Part shown: positions 17,478-26,674 of the stretch, piece by piece
How the letters are laid out: each line of letters opens with the position of its first letter
Position numbering within the stretch: position 1 is the first letter of the stretch
Source of the DNA: Synechococcales cyanobacterium GL140_1_metabinner_5_sub
Lineage (GTDB): Bacteria; Cyanobacteriota; Cyanobacteriia; Cyanobacteriales; Chamaesiphonaceae
Reading direction: 5' to 3'
Assembly: GCA_025359065.1 (NCBI GenBank)
Contig: JANYHM010000095.1
Coordinates: forward strand, 1-40,129
Length of the DNA: 40,129 nt
Made by a program: the position numbers and the translations under genes
Notes under the pieces: generated by a model
What the model was told of the DNA's origin: nothing
What the model saw: only the letters and a program-made list of their open reading frames with translations
Database searches by the model: none

Positions 17478-18605
17478 ATGCATATTGCTTGGCTTGGTAA
17501 GAAAACGCCGTTTTGCGGCAATGTTACATATAGTCGGGAAATAACCAATGGCCTCAAACGGCGTGGCCATGAAATTAGTTTTATGCACTTTGGTGAAAAC
17601 GATAGCCACGATGATGTGCCGCTGCCTTTTTTGTATAAGTCTCAGGTTTTTACGATTCCCACTGTGCGCGCCAAGCGGGTACTAGAAAAATCTTTAAAGC
17701 GGCGACGGCCAGATATTGTCCATGCTTCTTTAAGTCTTTCGCCTTTAGATTTTCTGTTGCCAGAGATTTGCCAAGAGCTTGATCTTCCATTAATTGCTAC
17801 GTTTCATAATCCCTATGATGGCAAGCGGCGGAATCTGACTTCTGGAACACAGCTCTTGTCCTATCAGCTCTATGCACCATTTTTGGCTAAGTACGATCGA
17901 ACAATTATTTTTTGCCAAGAACAGCGAGATTTGTTGATTAAGCTGGGCGTACCCGGTGATCGCATCGTGGTTATTCCTAATGGGGTCGATGAACAGAAGT
18001 ATTCACCAGGTATTTCGGCAGTAAAGCAAGAGTTTGGAGCGGAGCAGCTCTATGTTTATCAGGGGCGGATTTCGACAGAAAAGAATGTGGAGTCGCTGCT
18101 GCGGGCTTGGAAGAAATCGGGGATGGGGGCGGATGGTCGCTGTAAGCTGTTGATTGTGGGTGATGGTAGTTTGAAGGTTTCTTTGGAGCCTTTTTATGAT
18201 CGATCGGATGGCATTATTTGGTTAGGAGCTATTACCGATGACCAGCGCCGGATCGATATTTTGCGTGGTGCAGACGTGTTTATTTTGCCTTCTCTGGTGG
18301 AAGGTTTATCACTATCTTTACTAGAAGGAATGGGTTGTGGGTTGGCCTGTGTGGCTACCGATGCCGGTGCAGATGGAGAAGTTTTGGCTGGGGGAGCGGG
18401 GGTGGTGATTGATACTCAAGGGGTTTCTACCCAGTTGCGAACTATTTTGCCGCTGCTAAAAGAGCATCCCACTTGGCGAGCTACTCTAGGTCAGGCGGCA
18501 CGCGATCGAGTGGTGCAAACTTATACTCTGGATGGAAACTTGACTCAGATTGAGCAGGTCTATCAAGAAATAGCTCGGACTAAAGTTGTTTCTAAAGTTG
18601 GGTAG
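17478..18605 (+). CDS. Glycosyltransferase family 4 (GT-B)
   Basis: A retaining GT-B glycosyltransferase of the GT4 type, which transfers sugars from nucleotide donors to lipids, polysaccharides or small molecules. The N-terminal domain begins HIAWLGKKTPFCGN with the Gly-rich turn and ends before the GV-EQKYSPG linker. The C-terminal domain has YQGRISTEKNVE (start of the donor-binding half) and the E-x7-E motif in PSLVEGLSLSLLEGMGCG. The 375-residue length is normal. Acceptor and sugar are unknown. Its stop overlaps a potential GTG start of the LRR gene, though that gene more likely begins 24 bases downstream. Confidence 0.88.
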   Translation: MHIAWLGKKTPFCGNVTYSREITNGLKRRGHEISFMHFGENDSHDDVPLPFLYKSQVFTIPTVRAKRVLEKSLKRRRPDIVHASLSLSPLDFLLPEICQELDLPLIATFHNPYDGKRRNLTSGTQLLSYQLYAPFLAKYDRTIIFCQEQRDLLIKLGVPGDRIVVIPNGVDEQKYSPGISAVKQEFGAEQLYVYQGRISTEKNVESLLRAWKKSGMGADGRCKLLIVGDGSLKVSLEPFYDRSDGIIWLGAITDDQRRIDILRGADVFILPSLVEGLSLSLLEGMGCGLACVATDAGADGEVLAGGAGVVIDTQGVSTQLRTILPLLKEHPTWRATLGQAARDRVVQTYTLDGNLTQIEQVYQEIARTKVVSKVG

Positions 18606-18628
18606 TGCTATTTATAGGTATTCCAGGC

Positions 18629-19942
18629 ATGAAGTTAATTTTGTTGCTCCCATTGATATTTATCAGTTTGCTGTTCTTAGGCGGAGAGCAGGCTATCTCT
18701 CAACCTCCTGCATCTACCCCAAAAAATCAACGTTTTGTCCAATGGTGTCGGCAAAAAAAATCTTTGCCCACAGCAACCAGAAAGACGATTGATGTTTTAT
18801 TAGCAGCAGCAAATACTAAAAATTGTCAGACTGCTGACTTGAAGCTGCATAGTCTTACTAAGCTCGATATTAATTACTATGGCGATAAGATCAGCGATAT
18901 TCGGCCTTTGGCTAGCCTGACTAAATTAACTCATCTATCGATCGAAGGTCAGGAGATCCGCGATTTAAGTCCGCTATCAGGATTGACTAATTTGATTAAT
19001 CTTGATCTGACTAATAATCAAATTAGTGACATAAAGCCGTTGGCTAAAATGATCAATTTAACCAAACTTGCTCTTGGTGAAAATAAGATCGTGGACATTG
19101 CACCCTTGGCTAACTTAAGTAAGCTAACTCATCTCTCTCTTTGGGTTAATCAAATTAGCGACCTAACGCCCCTAGCTAATTTGACTCAATTGAATTATCT
19201 TTTGTTGGGAAGAAATAATATTGTAGATTTAAAACCATTGTTGAAACTGACTAACTTACAAAGTTTAGAACTCAATAGCAATCAAATCAGTAGTGTATCG
19301 CCTCTTGCTAATTTAACTAGCCTGTCTGGGCTATATTTAATTGATAATCAGATTGATGATATCCAGGATTTGTCTAGGCTCAGTAATCTTGAAACCCTTT
19401 ACCTTAAAGGAAATCAAGTTGGTAATATTCAGTCGCTAGCAAGCTTAAAAAAACTAACTAGTCTTTGGTTAGATGATAATAGAAAAATAGAGAATATTCA
19501 ACATCTAAGCGGTTTGAATAATCTGAATGATTTATCTCTTTCTGGGAATCAAATCAGTAATTTGCAGCCATTGTCTGGATTATTAAATCTCACCAGACTC
19601 TCATTAAATGAAAACAAAATCAGTGATTTAGAATCTTTGAGTAAACTGAAAAAGTTAGTTAGCGTTGAACTTAGTTACAATCAAATTAGTGATTTAAAGC
19701 CATTGGCTGGTTTAAGTAATTTAACTGGACTGACGCTGGATAATAACTTAGTTGTTGATGTCCAGCCTTTAGCTGGTTTAAGAAATTTGAATATTTTATA
19801 TCTCAGTAATAATCAAATTGATGATATCCAGTCTTTGACTGATCTAAATAATCTATATTATGGACTATGGCTAGACGGGAATAATATTAAAAATAAAAAG
19901 TGTCCGTTGAAAGTCAGTACTATTTGTCGCTTTGAAAAATAA
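18629..19942 (+). CDS. Secreted leucine-rich-repeat protein (internalin-like)
   Basis: An N-terminal signal peptide (MKLILLLPLIFISLLFLGG) supports ATG 18629 over GTG 18605. After a short cap (FVQWCRQKKSL, TRKTIDVLL, CQTADLKL) come about 15 repeats of 22 residues with the pattern L..LxLxxNQIxDIxPLAxL, the internalin type. Such solenoids bind proteins or glycans; the ligand is unknown. Two cysteines near the cap and two at the C-terminal end may cap the solenoid. The cap is closely similar to that of the LRR protein at 30688-31485, so the two are paralogues. Confidence 0.85.
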   Translation: MKLILLLPLIFISLLFLGGEQAISQPPASTPKNQRFVQWCRQKKSLPTATRKTIDVLLAAANTKNCQTADLKLHSLTKLDINYYGDKISDIRPLASLTKLTHLSIEGQEIRDLSPLSGLTNLINLDLTNNQISDIKPLAKMINLTKLALGENKIVDIAPLANLSKLTHLSLWVNQISDLTPLANLTQLNYLLLGRNNIVDLKPLLKLTNLQSLELNSNQISSVSPLANLTSLSGLYLIDNQIDDIQDLSRLSNLETLYLKGNQVGNIQSLASLKKLTSLWLDDNRKIENIQHLSGLNNLNDLSLSGNQISNLQPLSGLLNLTRLSLNENKISDLESLSKLKKLVSVELSYNQISDLKPLAGLSNLTGLTLDNNLVVDVQPLAGLRNLNILYLSNNQIDDIQSLTDLNNLYYGLWLDGNNIKNKKCPLKVSTICRFEK

Positions 19943-19965
19943 GTGCTGACCAAAATATTGATAGA

Positions 19966-20718
19966 TCAGTGAGTTTCTTTAGTTTGCTCACTAATTACAG
20001 CACTCCAATTATCATCTTGAATTGTGGCCGCCAACTCTTGAGCTGCTGCTGAATCTTCTTGGTGTAAAGAGCTATCAGCCATTGCTTTGCGTAACTTTAG
20101 CTTCTTTTCGGCATAAATGGCCTGTTCGGCTGCACTCATAGCCGCTGCATCGCGCACTGTGCTAGCCCAGTCACTGCTGCCATCGCTATTTCCGGGTGGG
20201 GGGCTAGGTAATTCATTAATCCAGCGATCGCAGAGCTGCTCCATTTCTGCTCGCTTAGGAAATTTGAAAGGCTGCACCCGCACTAAAGCACAGACCTCTG
20301 CTCCATGGGCAGTGAGGTGGCTGCGCAAAGAGAGGCTGACATTGCGAGAATAGCCAATATATTGGGTTTGCTGGCTACTGTTGAGTACGGCATAGACCCC
20401 AGCAACTTTGGCATTTTGGGTGTTGCACCAATCTTCTGTGCTCATATTGGCATCAGCGGTAATTGAGGCAACTTCAGAAGCTGTCTCGGCGGCATGTTCG
20501 TCGGTGGAGCTATACAGAAAATCATGGAGGCCACGGTGCTCTTGGGGCACGTTTTGGTGTTCGATCGCCTCTGGTGCAAGAGAAGCGATCGCTGCGCTAG
20601 CGCTTTCAGAGCTAACTGCGTTCGCTAAAGGCGCAACTGGCGGATACGAGCCTGAAGCAGCTTCAGACCCGTGCGTGGCAGGTCGCGGAGCTATTGAATT
20701 GGAATCTTGGTTACTCAT
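19966..20718 (-). CDS. GIY-YIG nuclease domain protein
   Basis: Residues 106-165 carry a GIY-YIG-type fold: AGVYAVLNSS, then TQYIGYSRNV and a basic helix. The first Gly-Val-Tyr replaces GIY. The long acidic, Ala/Ser-rich N-terminus (about 95 residues) and a charged C-terminus look disordered. The active-site glutamate may be in KRAEMEQLC. I prefer ATG 20718 (MSNQDS), preceded at good spacing by GGAGAGG, over the GTG that lies in that same SD-like sequence. Similar proteins occur across cyanobacteria without known function. It is convergent with the LRR gene. Confidence 0.65.
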   Translation of the reverse strand: MSNQDSNSIAPRPATHGSEAASGSYPPVAPLANAVSSESASAAIASLAPEAIEHQNVPQEHRGLHDFLYSSTDEHAAETASEVASITADANMSTEDWCNTQNAKVAGVYAVLNSSQQTQYIGYSRNVSLSLRSHLTAHGAEVCALVRVQPFKFPKRAEMEQLCDRWINELPSPPPGNSDGSSDWASTVRDAAAMSAAEQAIYAEKKLKLRKAMADSSLHQEDSAAAQELAATIQDDNWSAVISEQTKETH

Positions 20719-20783
20719 TGGGTTCCTCTCCACAAAAGCTCTCCCATTATCATCTAGATTGGCTGGATTCTGGCGCTCTTGAA

Positions 20784-21434
20784 TTAAGCGAAGAAAGCAG
20801 GCTGATGACGAATAAGGTTTAAGAACTCTTCACGAGTTTTTTGGTCGTCTTGGAAAGCACCAACCATAGCACTAGTCACCGTCCAAGAACCGGGCTTCTG
20901 CACCCCGCGCATCACCATACACATGTGCGAAGCCTCCATGACTACTGCTACCCCGCGTGGTTCTAGCACCTCATTTAACGCCTCAGCCACCTGACGAGTT
21001 AAACGCTCTTGCACCTGTAACCGGCGAGAATACATTTCTACAATCCGCGCCAGCTTACTCAAACCCACCACCTTTTGGTTGGGGATATAAGCCACATGGG
21101 CACGACCCATAAATGGCAGCATGTGGTGTTCACAGAGACTAAAGAAGGTAATATCTCGCACCAGCACCATCTCATTGTGGCCTTCATCAAAAATTGCACC
21201 ATTAATGATGTCATCTAACGACTGATTGTAGCCACTAGTCAAAAAGCGCATCGCTTCTGCTACCCGCTTTGGTGTCTTTAACAAACCTTCCCGATCGGGG
21301 TCTTCGCCTACGCCTTCAATGATGGTTTTTACTGCTCCCATCATGGCTTCTATATTTTCTTCAGCTTGCTTTACTTTTGCTGGTTCGCCAGTAGCGGTAG
21401 TGTTGCGATCGGGTCTTACTTTCGGTGTAGTCAT
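20784..21434 (-). CDS. folE: GTP cyclohydrolase I
   Basis: Converts GTP to 7,8-dihydroneopterin triphosphate, the first step to folate and, in cyanobacteria, pterin glycosides. The zinc site is formed by C101 and H104 in [12 protein letters not shown] and a later Cys in [18 protein letters not shown] and the QVQERLT region fit the substrate pocket. At 216 residues it is complete, with a poorly conserved N-terminal tail of about 20. It is last in the co-directional run ado-aar-accA-SDR-folE, 70 bases after the SDR gene. Confidence 0.95.
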   Translation of the reverse strand: MTTPKVRPDRNTTATGEPAKVKQAEENIEAMMGAVKTIIEGVGEDPDREGLLKTPKRVAEAMRFLTSGYNQSLDDIINGAIFDEGHNEMVLVRDITFFSLCEHHMLPFMGRAHVAYIPNQKVVGLSKLARIVEMYSRRLQVQERLTRQVAEALNEVLEPRGVAVVMEASHMCMVMRGVQKPGSWTVTSAMVGAFQDDQKTREEFLNLIRHQPAFFA

Positions 21435-21504
21435 GGAAAATAGATAAAAATTAGTAGTGAGATAGTCAGAGATTGGAACAGAGCATTAGCAGAGATTGTA
21501 GTGC

Positions 21505-22221
21505 TTAAAAAACACCTGCACTAGGCATAATGGTGAGTTCTTCCACACAGGCGATCGCCGGAGCGGTAGCTGCATAGAGTACTGCCGCCGCCACCGTATC
21601 AGCATCGAGCATGGCCGATCGATCGAAATCTGCATCAACACCATCGCGATCCCATAGAGCGGTGTTCACCGAACCAGGATACAGCGCAGTGACTCGAATA
21701 CCATTGGCTCTTTCTTCGGCAGCTAGCGCTTTTGACAGCGCCACCAAACCAAATTTACTGACGCAATAAGCTCCCCAATTTGGGAAAGCCTGTTGACCAG
21801 CTACCGATATTAGGTTAACAATAGTTCCAGATTTTTGCTGGCGCAGATGGGGCAATGATCCTTGAATTACTTGCAACACGCTAGAAAGATTGAGATCGAT
21901 AATTCGCTGCCAATCGTCGAGGGGTGTATCCATTAAGTGATTTGTGTAGGCCGTGCCTGCATTGTTCACCAAAATGTCTAAAGCACCCACTTCCTCAATA
22001 ATTTTGGCAATACTGGAGCGCACTACCGCCAAATTACTAAGGTCTAGTTCATAGCTACGAGCCGAAACTCCCAGCTTAGTTGCTGCATCAGCTACAGGCT
22101 GTAGTCGATCAATTGATCGACCCAGCAATATTAGATCGATACCAGCTTGGGCAAAGCACAGAGCAACGGCTTTGCCAATGCCACTACTTGCGCCGGTAAT
22201 TAACGCTGTTTTGTTCGTCAT
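21505..22221 (-). CDS. Short-chain dehydrogenase/reductase
   Basis: A classical SDR of 238 residues: cofactor motif TGASSGIGKAV at the N-terminus, LVNNAGTA, and the catalytic Ser-Tyr-Lys set in NLISVAG and YCVSK. The start of the second strand lacks a clear NADP-type basic pair, though GRS follows. The substrate is unknown. Its place between accA and folE in the run with aar and ado is one I recall as common in cyanobacteria, which hints at a role in fatty-acid-related reduction, but this is only context. Confidence 0.88.
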   Translation of the reverse strand: MTNKTALITGASSGIGKAVALCFAQAGIDLILLGRSIDRLQPVADAATKLGVSARSYELDLSNLAVVRSSIAKIIEEVGALDILVNNAGTAYTNHLMDTPLDDWQRIIDLNLSSVLQVIQGSLPHLRQQKSGTIVNLISVAGQQAFPNWGAYCVSKFGLVALSKALAAEERANGIRVTALYPGSVNTALWDRDGVDADFDRSAMLDADTVAAAVLYAATAPAIACVEELTIMPSAGVF

Positions 22222-22304
22222 GAATGGGGGCAGACGAGGGCTATTGAAAATATCCCCGCTTACTCAATTGTTAAAATTTGTTAAGCCTAGTTATGATAAC
22301 ACGC

Positions 22305-23285
22305 CTAGTTAGTCTCTTCACCCAAGAACTTGCCCATTCGCCGGAATTTTTGATAGCGCAGCTCCTGTAATTCGCTGCTTTCCAGTTTTTCCAGATCTTG
22401 TAAGTTAGCAATTAAAGCTTCTCGTAAAATCTCAGCGGCCTTTACCGAATTGGCATGTGCACCGCCCCAAGGCTCCTGTAAAATGTCATCCAAAATTCCC
22501 AACCCTTGCAGATCTTGGGCGGTAATTCTGAGGGCTTCGGCAGCTTGGGGAGCTTTCTTGGCATCTTTCCACAAAATTGCAGCGCAAGCTTCCGGGGTGG
22601 CTACAGTATAGACCGAATGCTCTAGCATCAAGAGTCGATCGCCCACTCCAATACCTAAAGCACCACCAGAGCCACCTTCTCCAATAACCGTGCAAATAAT
22701 CGGCACCGAAAGCATAAACATTTCCCGCAGATTATAGGCGATCGCCTCTCCCTGACCTAGTTCCTCGGCTTCCAAACCAGCCCAAGCACCAGGAGTATCA
22801 ATAAAAGTCAAAATCGGCATATTAAACCGATCAGCATGTTCCATCAGCCGCATCGCCTTGCGATAACCGCTAGGGAAGGGCATCCCAAAGTTGCGTGCCA
22901 CATTATCTTTGGTATCTCGGCCTTTTTGGTGCCCCAGCATCACTACCGGTCGTCCATTCAATCGAGCAATCCCACCGATGAGGGCTGGGTCGTCTTTGCC
23001 AGCTCGATCGCCATGGAGTTCTACCCATTCGTCGGAGATCGCCTGGATATAGTCCAGCGTACTTGGCCTGCGAGGATGACGGGCGAGCTGTAAGCGCTGG
23101 GAAGGCGAAAGATTGGTAAAAATTTCTTCCTGAAGCTGCACGTATTTAGTTTCCAACTGTTCGATTTGGCTAGAAACATCGACGTTATTTTCTTCAGCTA
23201 GCTCACGTATCTGCTGAATCCGCTGCTGGAGGTCAAACAACGGCTTTTCAAAATCTAAAAGTAAAGGCTTGCGATCGGCTACCAT
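22305..23285 (-). CDS. accA: Acetyl-CoA carboxylase carboxyltransferase subunit alpha
   Basis: The alpha half of the carboxyltransferase that transfers CO2 from biotin to acetyl-CoA, forming malonyl-CoA for fatty-acid synthesis. The N-terminal start [17 protein letters not shown], the crotonase-type core with [16 protein letters not shown], and the oxyanion glycine stretch [15 protein letters not shown] are typical. The 326-residue length is normal. It follows aar by 27 bases, so precursor supply and alkane formation are probably co-transcribed. Confidence 0.96.
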   Translation of the reverse strand: MVADRKPLLLDFEKPLFDLQQRIQQIRELAEENNVDVSSQIEQLETKYVQLQEEIFTNLSPSQRLQLARHPRRPSTLDYIQAISDEWVELHGDRAGKDDPALIGGIARLNGRPVVMLGHQKGRDTKDNVARNFGMPFPSGYRKAMRLMEHADRFNMPILTFIDTPGAWAGLEAEELGQGEAIAYNLREMFMLSVPIICTVIGEGGSGGALGIGVGDRLLMLEHSVYTVATPEACAAILWKDAKKAPQAAEALRITAQDLQGLGILDDILQEPWGGAHANSVKAAEILREALIANLQDLEKLESSELQELRYQKFRRMGKFLGEETN

Positions 23286-23312
23286 GGTGCGGGGGAAAAC
23301 AGAAAGATTAAT

Positions 23313-24344
23313 TTAGCCACTAATCAACGAGAGTAAAGGCCGAAAACCGTGTTTGAGGGAAGCTTGGCCAATTTGCTCCATCTTGTCTACGGTGATTTGA
23401 TTCCGACCCCAAGAGAAATTAGTATGCCACTTTTCAAACTCTAAAATCATCGATTCGGCAAAACAAGCAAAGAGCTGGCGTGCAGGCACGTCCATATTTA
23501 CAATGCTCATGATTTTCCAATCGATATCTAAGGAATGCTCCACGATACCGCCGTTCATTACATGAATATTGGGGTGAGATACTTTGCTGCCCAGGTTTTT
23601 AGGATATCCACCATCAATTAACAAGCAAGGCTGCTTCAATTTACTGGCTTCAATTTCCATGCCCTTGGGCATACTGGCCACCCATACCACCACGTCAGCC
23701 TCAGCTAAAGCCTCGGTCATTTCCATGATTTGGCCGCCGCCCAATTCTATTTGGAGGTTTTGCAGCCGTTCTTGGTTTCTGGCTACCAACAACAATTCAG
23801 ACACATTGGTTTTGGCTTGCAGCCAACGACAGACCGCGCTGCCAATATCGCCAGTAGCTCCAATGACTGCCACTTTAGATTTGTGCAGATCAATGCCCAA
23901 CTGTTTGGCACCCTGCTCTACCTGCTGGCAGATGATGTAGGCAGTATGAGTATTTCCGGTAGTAAAACGCTCGAAATCTAGCTCGACGTTGCGTACTTGA
24001 CGATTTTTGCTCAGATCAAATTCTTCAAAAATAATCGAGGAAAATCCGCCTAAAGCCGTGATGTGAATTCCCTGCTTTTGGGCATGTGCCATGGCGTTAA
24101 GAATCTTGCGAATTGCAGCCTTAATGCGGCGGGTAGCCAGCATTTCGGGCAAAAAGCAAGATTCTACGTAATAGCCTTCGATCACTTGGCCAGTGGCGCT
24201 GGTGACAGTAATAGTATCGACGGTTTGAGGCGGGGCACTGCACCAAAAGTCTAGCCCCTGATCGGCATATTCTGGATACCCTAAGTCTTTGGCGACGGTT
24301 TTAGCGTGTTCTAAGCTAGTGAGATGACCGATGAGACCGAACAT
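23313..24344 (-). CDS. aar: Long-chain acyl-ACP reductase
   Basis: Reduces fatty acyl-ACP to fatty aldehyde with NADPH, the first step of cyanobacterial alkane synthesis. I chose the ATG at 24344 ([15 protein letters not shown]), the conserved family start; the frame is open for 42 more codons upstream but that part is unlike the family and overlaps the end of ado. The NADPH-binding motif [11 protein letters not shown] and a Cys in [13 protein letters not shown], probably the acyl-enzyme cysteine, are visible. The length of 343 aa is normal. It lies 40 bases behind ado. Confidence 0.95.
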   Translation of the reverse strand: MFGLIGHLTSLEHAKTVAKDLGYPEYADQGLDFWCSAPPQTVDTITVTSATGQVIEGYYVESCFLPEMLATRRIKAAIRKILNAMAHAQKQGIHITALGGFSSIIFEEFDLSKNRQVRNVELDFERFTTGNTHTAYIICQQVEQGAKQLGIDLHKSKVAVIGATGDIGSAVCRWLQAKTNVSELLLVARNQERLQNLQIELGGGQIMEMTEALAEADVVVWVASMPKGMEIEASKLKQPCLLIDGGYPKNLGSKVSHPNIHVMNGGIVEHSLDIDWKIMSIVNMDVPARQLFACFAESMILEFEKWHTNFSWGRNQITVDKMEQIGQASLKHGFRPLLSLISG

Positions 24345-24384
24345 GGGCAATGTACTTTGTGAGTGGAGCGATAAAATTGGGGCA

Positions 24385-25083
24385 CTAAGCTCCGACCAAG
24401 CCGTAAGCAGACATCCGCATGATTTCACCGGTACTAAAGCCAATGTTGCTGAGGGCTTCGCCGTAGGCAATCATAAAGTCTTCAATTAAGGCTTCTTTTT
24501 CCATGCCTAACACCTTGGCATCAGCAGCTACCTGGTTGAGCATTTTCCACACGATCGGCAGGTTTTGCTTGTTGGCTTCTTGCAGCTCGGCCTTGGCGGC
24601 AGCAAAATTGGCATTTAGCCACTGTTCGCCAAAGTTTAGATGTAGGTATTCGTCCTTTACTACACCTTCGGTGATCTTGCGAGCAAAAGCATCAGCTACT
24701 GGAATGTAGATGTTGTAAGCAGCAATAGCGAAGCATTCAATGATTAGAGATTGAATCAGTAAGCAGGTTACTGTCTTGTCAGCAGCAGCGGCCACCTGAA
24801 AATTCTGATGAAGAGGTGAGAAGAATTCTTTGGCGAAAGGAAGATCGGCTGTGACACTCAGGTTTCTAGCACAGGCTTCAAAGCCTTTTTTGTGTTTCAA
24901 TTCCATCTTGGAAAGCTTAATCAGCTCTTCCTGGCTCTCGGGCAACATTCCAGACAACCTAACATAGTTGTCGTGAGCTTCATCTTCGCCCTCAATAACA
25001 ATGGCGTTGATTCGACTGTATGCGTCTTTGTAAGCTTCACTATGAAAGTCAAGTTCTTCTGCGATGGTTGCCGTCTGCAACAT
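24385..25083 (-). CDS. ado: Aldehyde-deformylating oxygenase
   Basis: Diiron enzyme turning fatty aldehydes into alkanes plus formate. It has the conserved ligands E33 ([10 protein letters not shown]), E61 and H64 (KMELKHKKG), E116 ([10 protein letters not shown]), and E145/H148 (KDEYLHLNF), matching the known cyanobacterial set at an offset of one residue. The length of 232 aa is normal. It is the first gene of the alkane run. A strong AAGGAG at 25095-25100 on the minus strand lies 11 bases before the ATG. Confidence 0.97.
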   Translation of the reverse strand: MLQTATIAEELDFHSEAYKDAYSRINAIVIEGEDEAHDNYVRLSGMLPESQEELIKLSKMELKHKKGFEACARNLSVTADLPFAKEFFSPLHQNFQVAAAADKTVTCLLIQSLIIECFAIAAYNIYIPVADAFARKITEGVVKDEYLHLNFGEQWLNANFAAAKAELQEANKQNLPIVWKMLNQVAADAKVLGMEKEALIEDFMIAYGEALSNIGFSTGEIMRMSAYGLVGA

Positions 25084-25299
25084 GGGTGGTGTTTCTCCTT
25101 AGGCTGCTGTGATTTAATGCCGAGGTGTCGCGCTGGATGAAAAGTTCAGACTCCACAGTAGTCGCGGTGCGATCGGTAGTCTACTAAACTTAGCATTGTT
25201 TCGAGACATATCTTCATGATTTCGTTCCTACATATTATCAGATCAACGATACTGTGGGGTTAATGCCCCTTTTCTGCACAACGTTCTGCAAGTCCACCC
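25084..25299. promoter_or_regulatory. Divergent control region of ado and the ABC permease
   Basis: This 216-base gap separates divergent genes, so both promoters should be here. On the minus strand the ado ribosome site AAGGAG is clear. No unambiguous -35/-10 pair could be fixed on either strand. Confidence 0.4.
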
Positions 25300-26112
25300 A
25301 TGCGTCAATCTAACAGCCCGCTGCTCTTGACTCTGCTGAGCATCGGTGCCGCCATTGTGTTGTTGCCAGTGGCGATTGTCCTAGTCACCTCTTTCACCAC
25401 GGCTGAAACGGTCAATACTGGTTGGCATTGGCCACAGGTATGGACATTGGCTAACTATCGATCGGCTTGGGAACAGGGTCATTTCATCAGAGCCTTTGCC
25501 AATTCGGCGGGGGTGGCGCTGACTGTGACTGCTTTGCAAATTATGACCTCAGCTTTGGCGGGCTATGCTTTGGCACGGCTGAGTTTTCCTGGTCGTCAGA
25601 CTTTGCTGCTATTTTTGATTGCTACGCTGGTGATTCCGTTTCAGGTGTTAGTGATTCCGATTTTTTTGGTGCTGAAGTGGGGACACCTGTTAAATACCTA
25701 TGGGGCTTTGATTTTACCCAGTGCAGCTAACGGGTTTGGAATTTTGCTGTTGCGTCAACATTTCCTAACGATTCCCCCCGAATTAGAGGCAGCAGCGGCT
25801 TTGGATGGGGCGACTCGCTGGCAAATTTTGCAGAAGATTTTACTGCCGCTCTGCCGACCGGCTTTGACTGCGCTGTTTCTGTTTACTTTTATTGGGGAAT
25901 GGAATGATTTGTTCAAGCCTCTAGTCTTTACAACCCGACCAGAACTGCGCACAGTGCAGCTTACTCTGACTGAGTTTCAGGAGCAATACACTAATAATTG
26001 GCCACTGTTGATGGCGGCGATCGCGATTGCGACGGCTCCGGTGGTGCTACTGTTTATAGTCGGTCAACGCCAGTTTGTGCGGGCGATCGCTGGCACTGGC
26101 ATTAAAGGCTAA
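25300..26112 (+). CDS. Carbohydrate ABC transporter permease (MalG-like)
   Basis: A 270-residue inner-membrane permease with about six transmembrane helices. The conserved cytoplasmic loop that docks on the ATPase, the EAA motif, reads ELEAAAALDGATRWQILQKI, followed by LPLCRPAL. MalG/LacG-type proteins pair with a MalF-like permease, a binding protein and an ATPase. None of these partners is in the window, so it is an orphan subunit here and its sugar is unknown. It is divergent from ado. Confidence 0.88.
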   Translation: MRQSNSPLLLTLLSIGAAIVLLPVAIVLVTSFTTAETVNTGWHWPQVWTLANYRSAWEQGHFIRAFANSAGVALTVTALQIMTSALAGYALARLSFPGRQTLLLFLIATLVIPFQVLVIPIFLVLKWGHLLNTYGALILPSAANGFGILLLRQHFLTIPPELEAAAALDGATRWQILQKILLPLCRPALTALFLFTFIGEWNDLFKPLVFTTRPELRTVQLTLTEFQEQYTNNWPLLMAAIAIATAPVVLLFIVGQRQFVRAIAGTGIKG

Positions 26113-26125
26113 AGGATTTTTTAAA

Positions 26126-26578
26126 ATGGCAGATTTTTTTCAGTTTGAAACCGATTTTGTAGATTCTTTGCGCTGTATTCCTATGCAGGTGCGCTATCGG
26201 CTAGATAATTGTGGGGTGAAGCTGAAGCTGCACCAGTGGAATTTGTTTACGTTAGCCGATCGAGCAGATCTGGTGGATTTTGATCCACAGACGGCGGTGG
26301 AGGTCGATCGATATCGGGCATTGCTGGTGAATTTGATCAAAGAGCGCAGTGGTGAAGAAGCAACTTTGTTAACCATCTCAACCGAGCCACCCTGGCTGAA
26401 TAAAGCCGAGATCCCTACTGGGTTGGCCGAAAAAGCCAGTGCCGCCGACATAAATTTATCTTTGTTACAATGGCAAAAACTCACCACTCTCCAACGATTT
26501 GCTCTCATCAAGCTCAGCGGTGCTAGCCACGAACAAAACAATTTTTTGCCCGCCTTGAGAGAATTTAAGGTAATTTAA
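26126..26578 (+). CDS. narM: Nitrate reductase-associated protein (NarM-like)
   Basis: The N-terminus FQFETDFVDSLRCIPMQVRY and the continuation LDNCGVKLKLHQWNLF match the cyanobacterial nitrate-reductase-associated family, whose members are needed for nitrate reductase activity or assembly. I chose ATG 26126 (150 aa), with AGGA at 26113-26116 upstream; the frame runs on upstream but that part overlaps the permease gene. The last about 50 residues are poorly conserved. No nitrate transporter or reductase gene is nearby. Confidence 0.72.
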   Translation: MADFFQFETDFVDSLRCIPMQVRYRLDNCGVKLKLHQWNLFTLADRADLVDFDPQTAVEVDRYRALLVNLIKERSGEEATLLTISTEPPWLNKAEIPTGLAEKASAADINLSLLQWQKLTTLQRFALIKLSGASHEQNNFLPALREFKVI

Positions 26579-26674
26579 AGAGAATTTTTAAGTAAATTTA
26601 AGTTACTCTAACTTTTGTAAAGATAAAAATTGCGACTTTAGCAAATTTAAGTGGTGTTCAAACCTGGAGACTTT

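Noticed and set aside
24345-24470. N-terminal extension of the acyl-ACP reductase
   Set aside because: The added 42 residues are unlike the family, overlap ado, and the conserved start [10 protein letters not shown] is at 24344.
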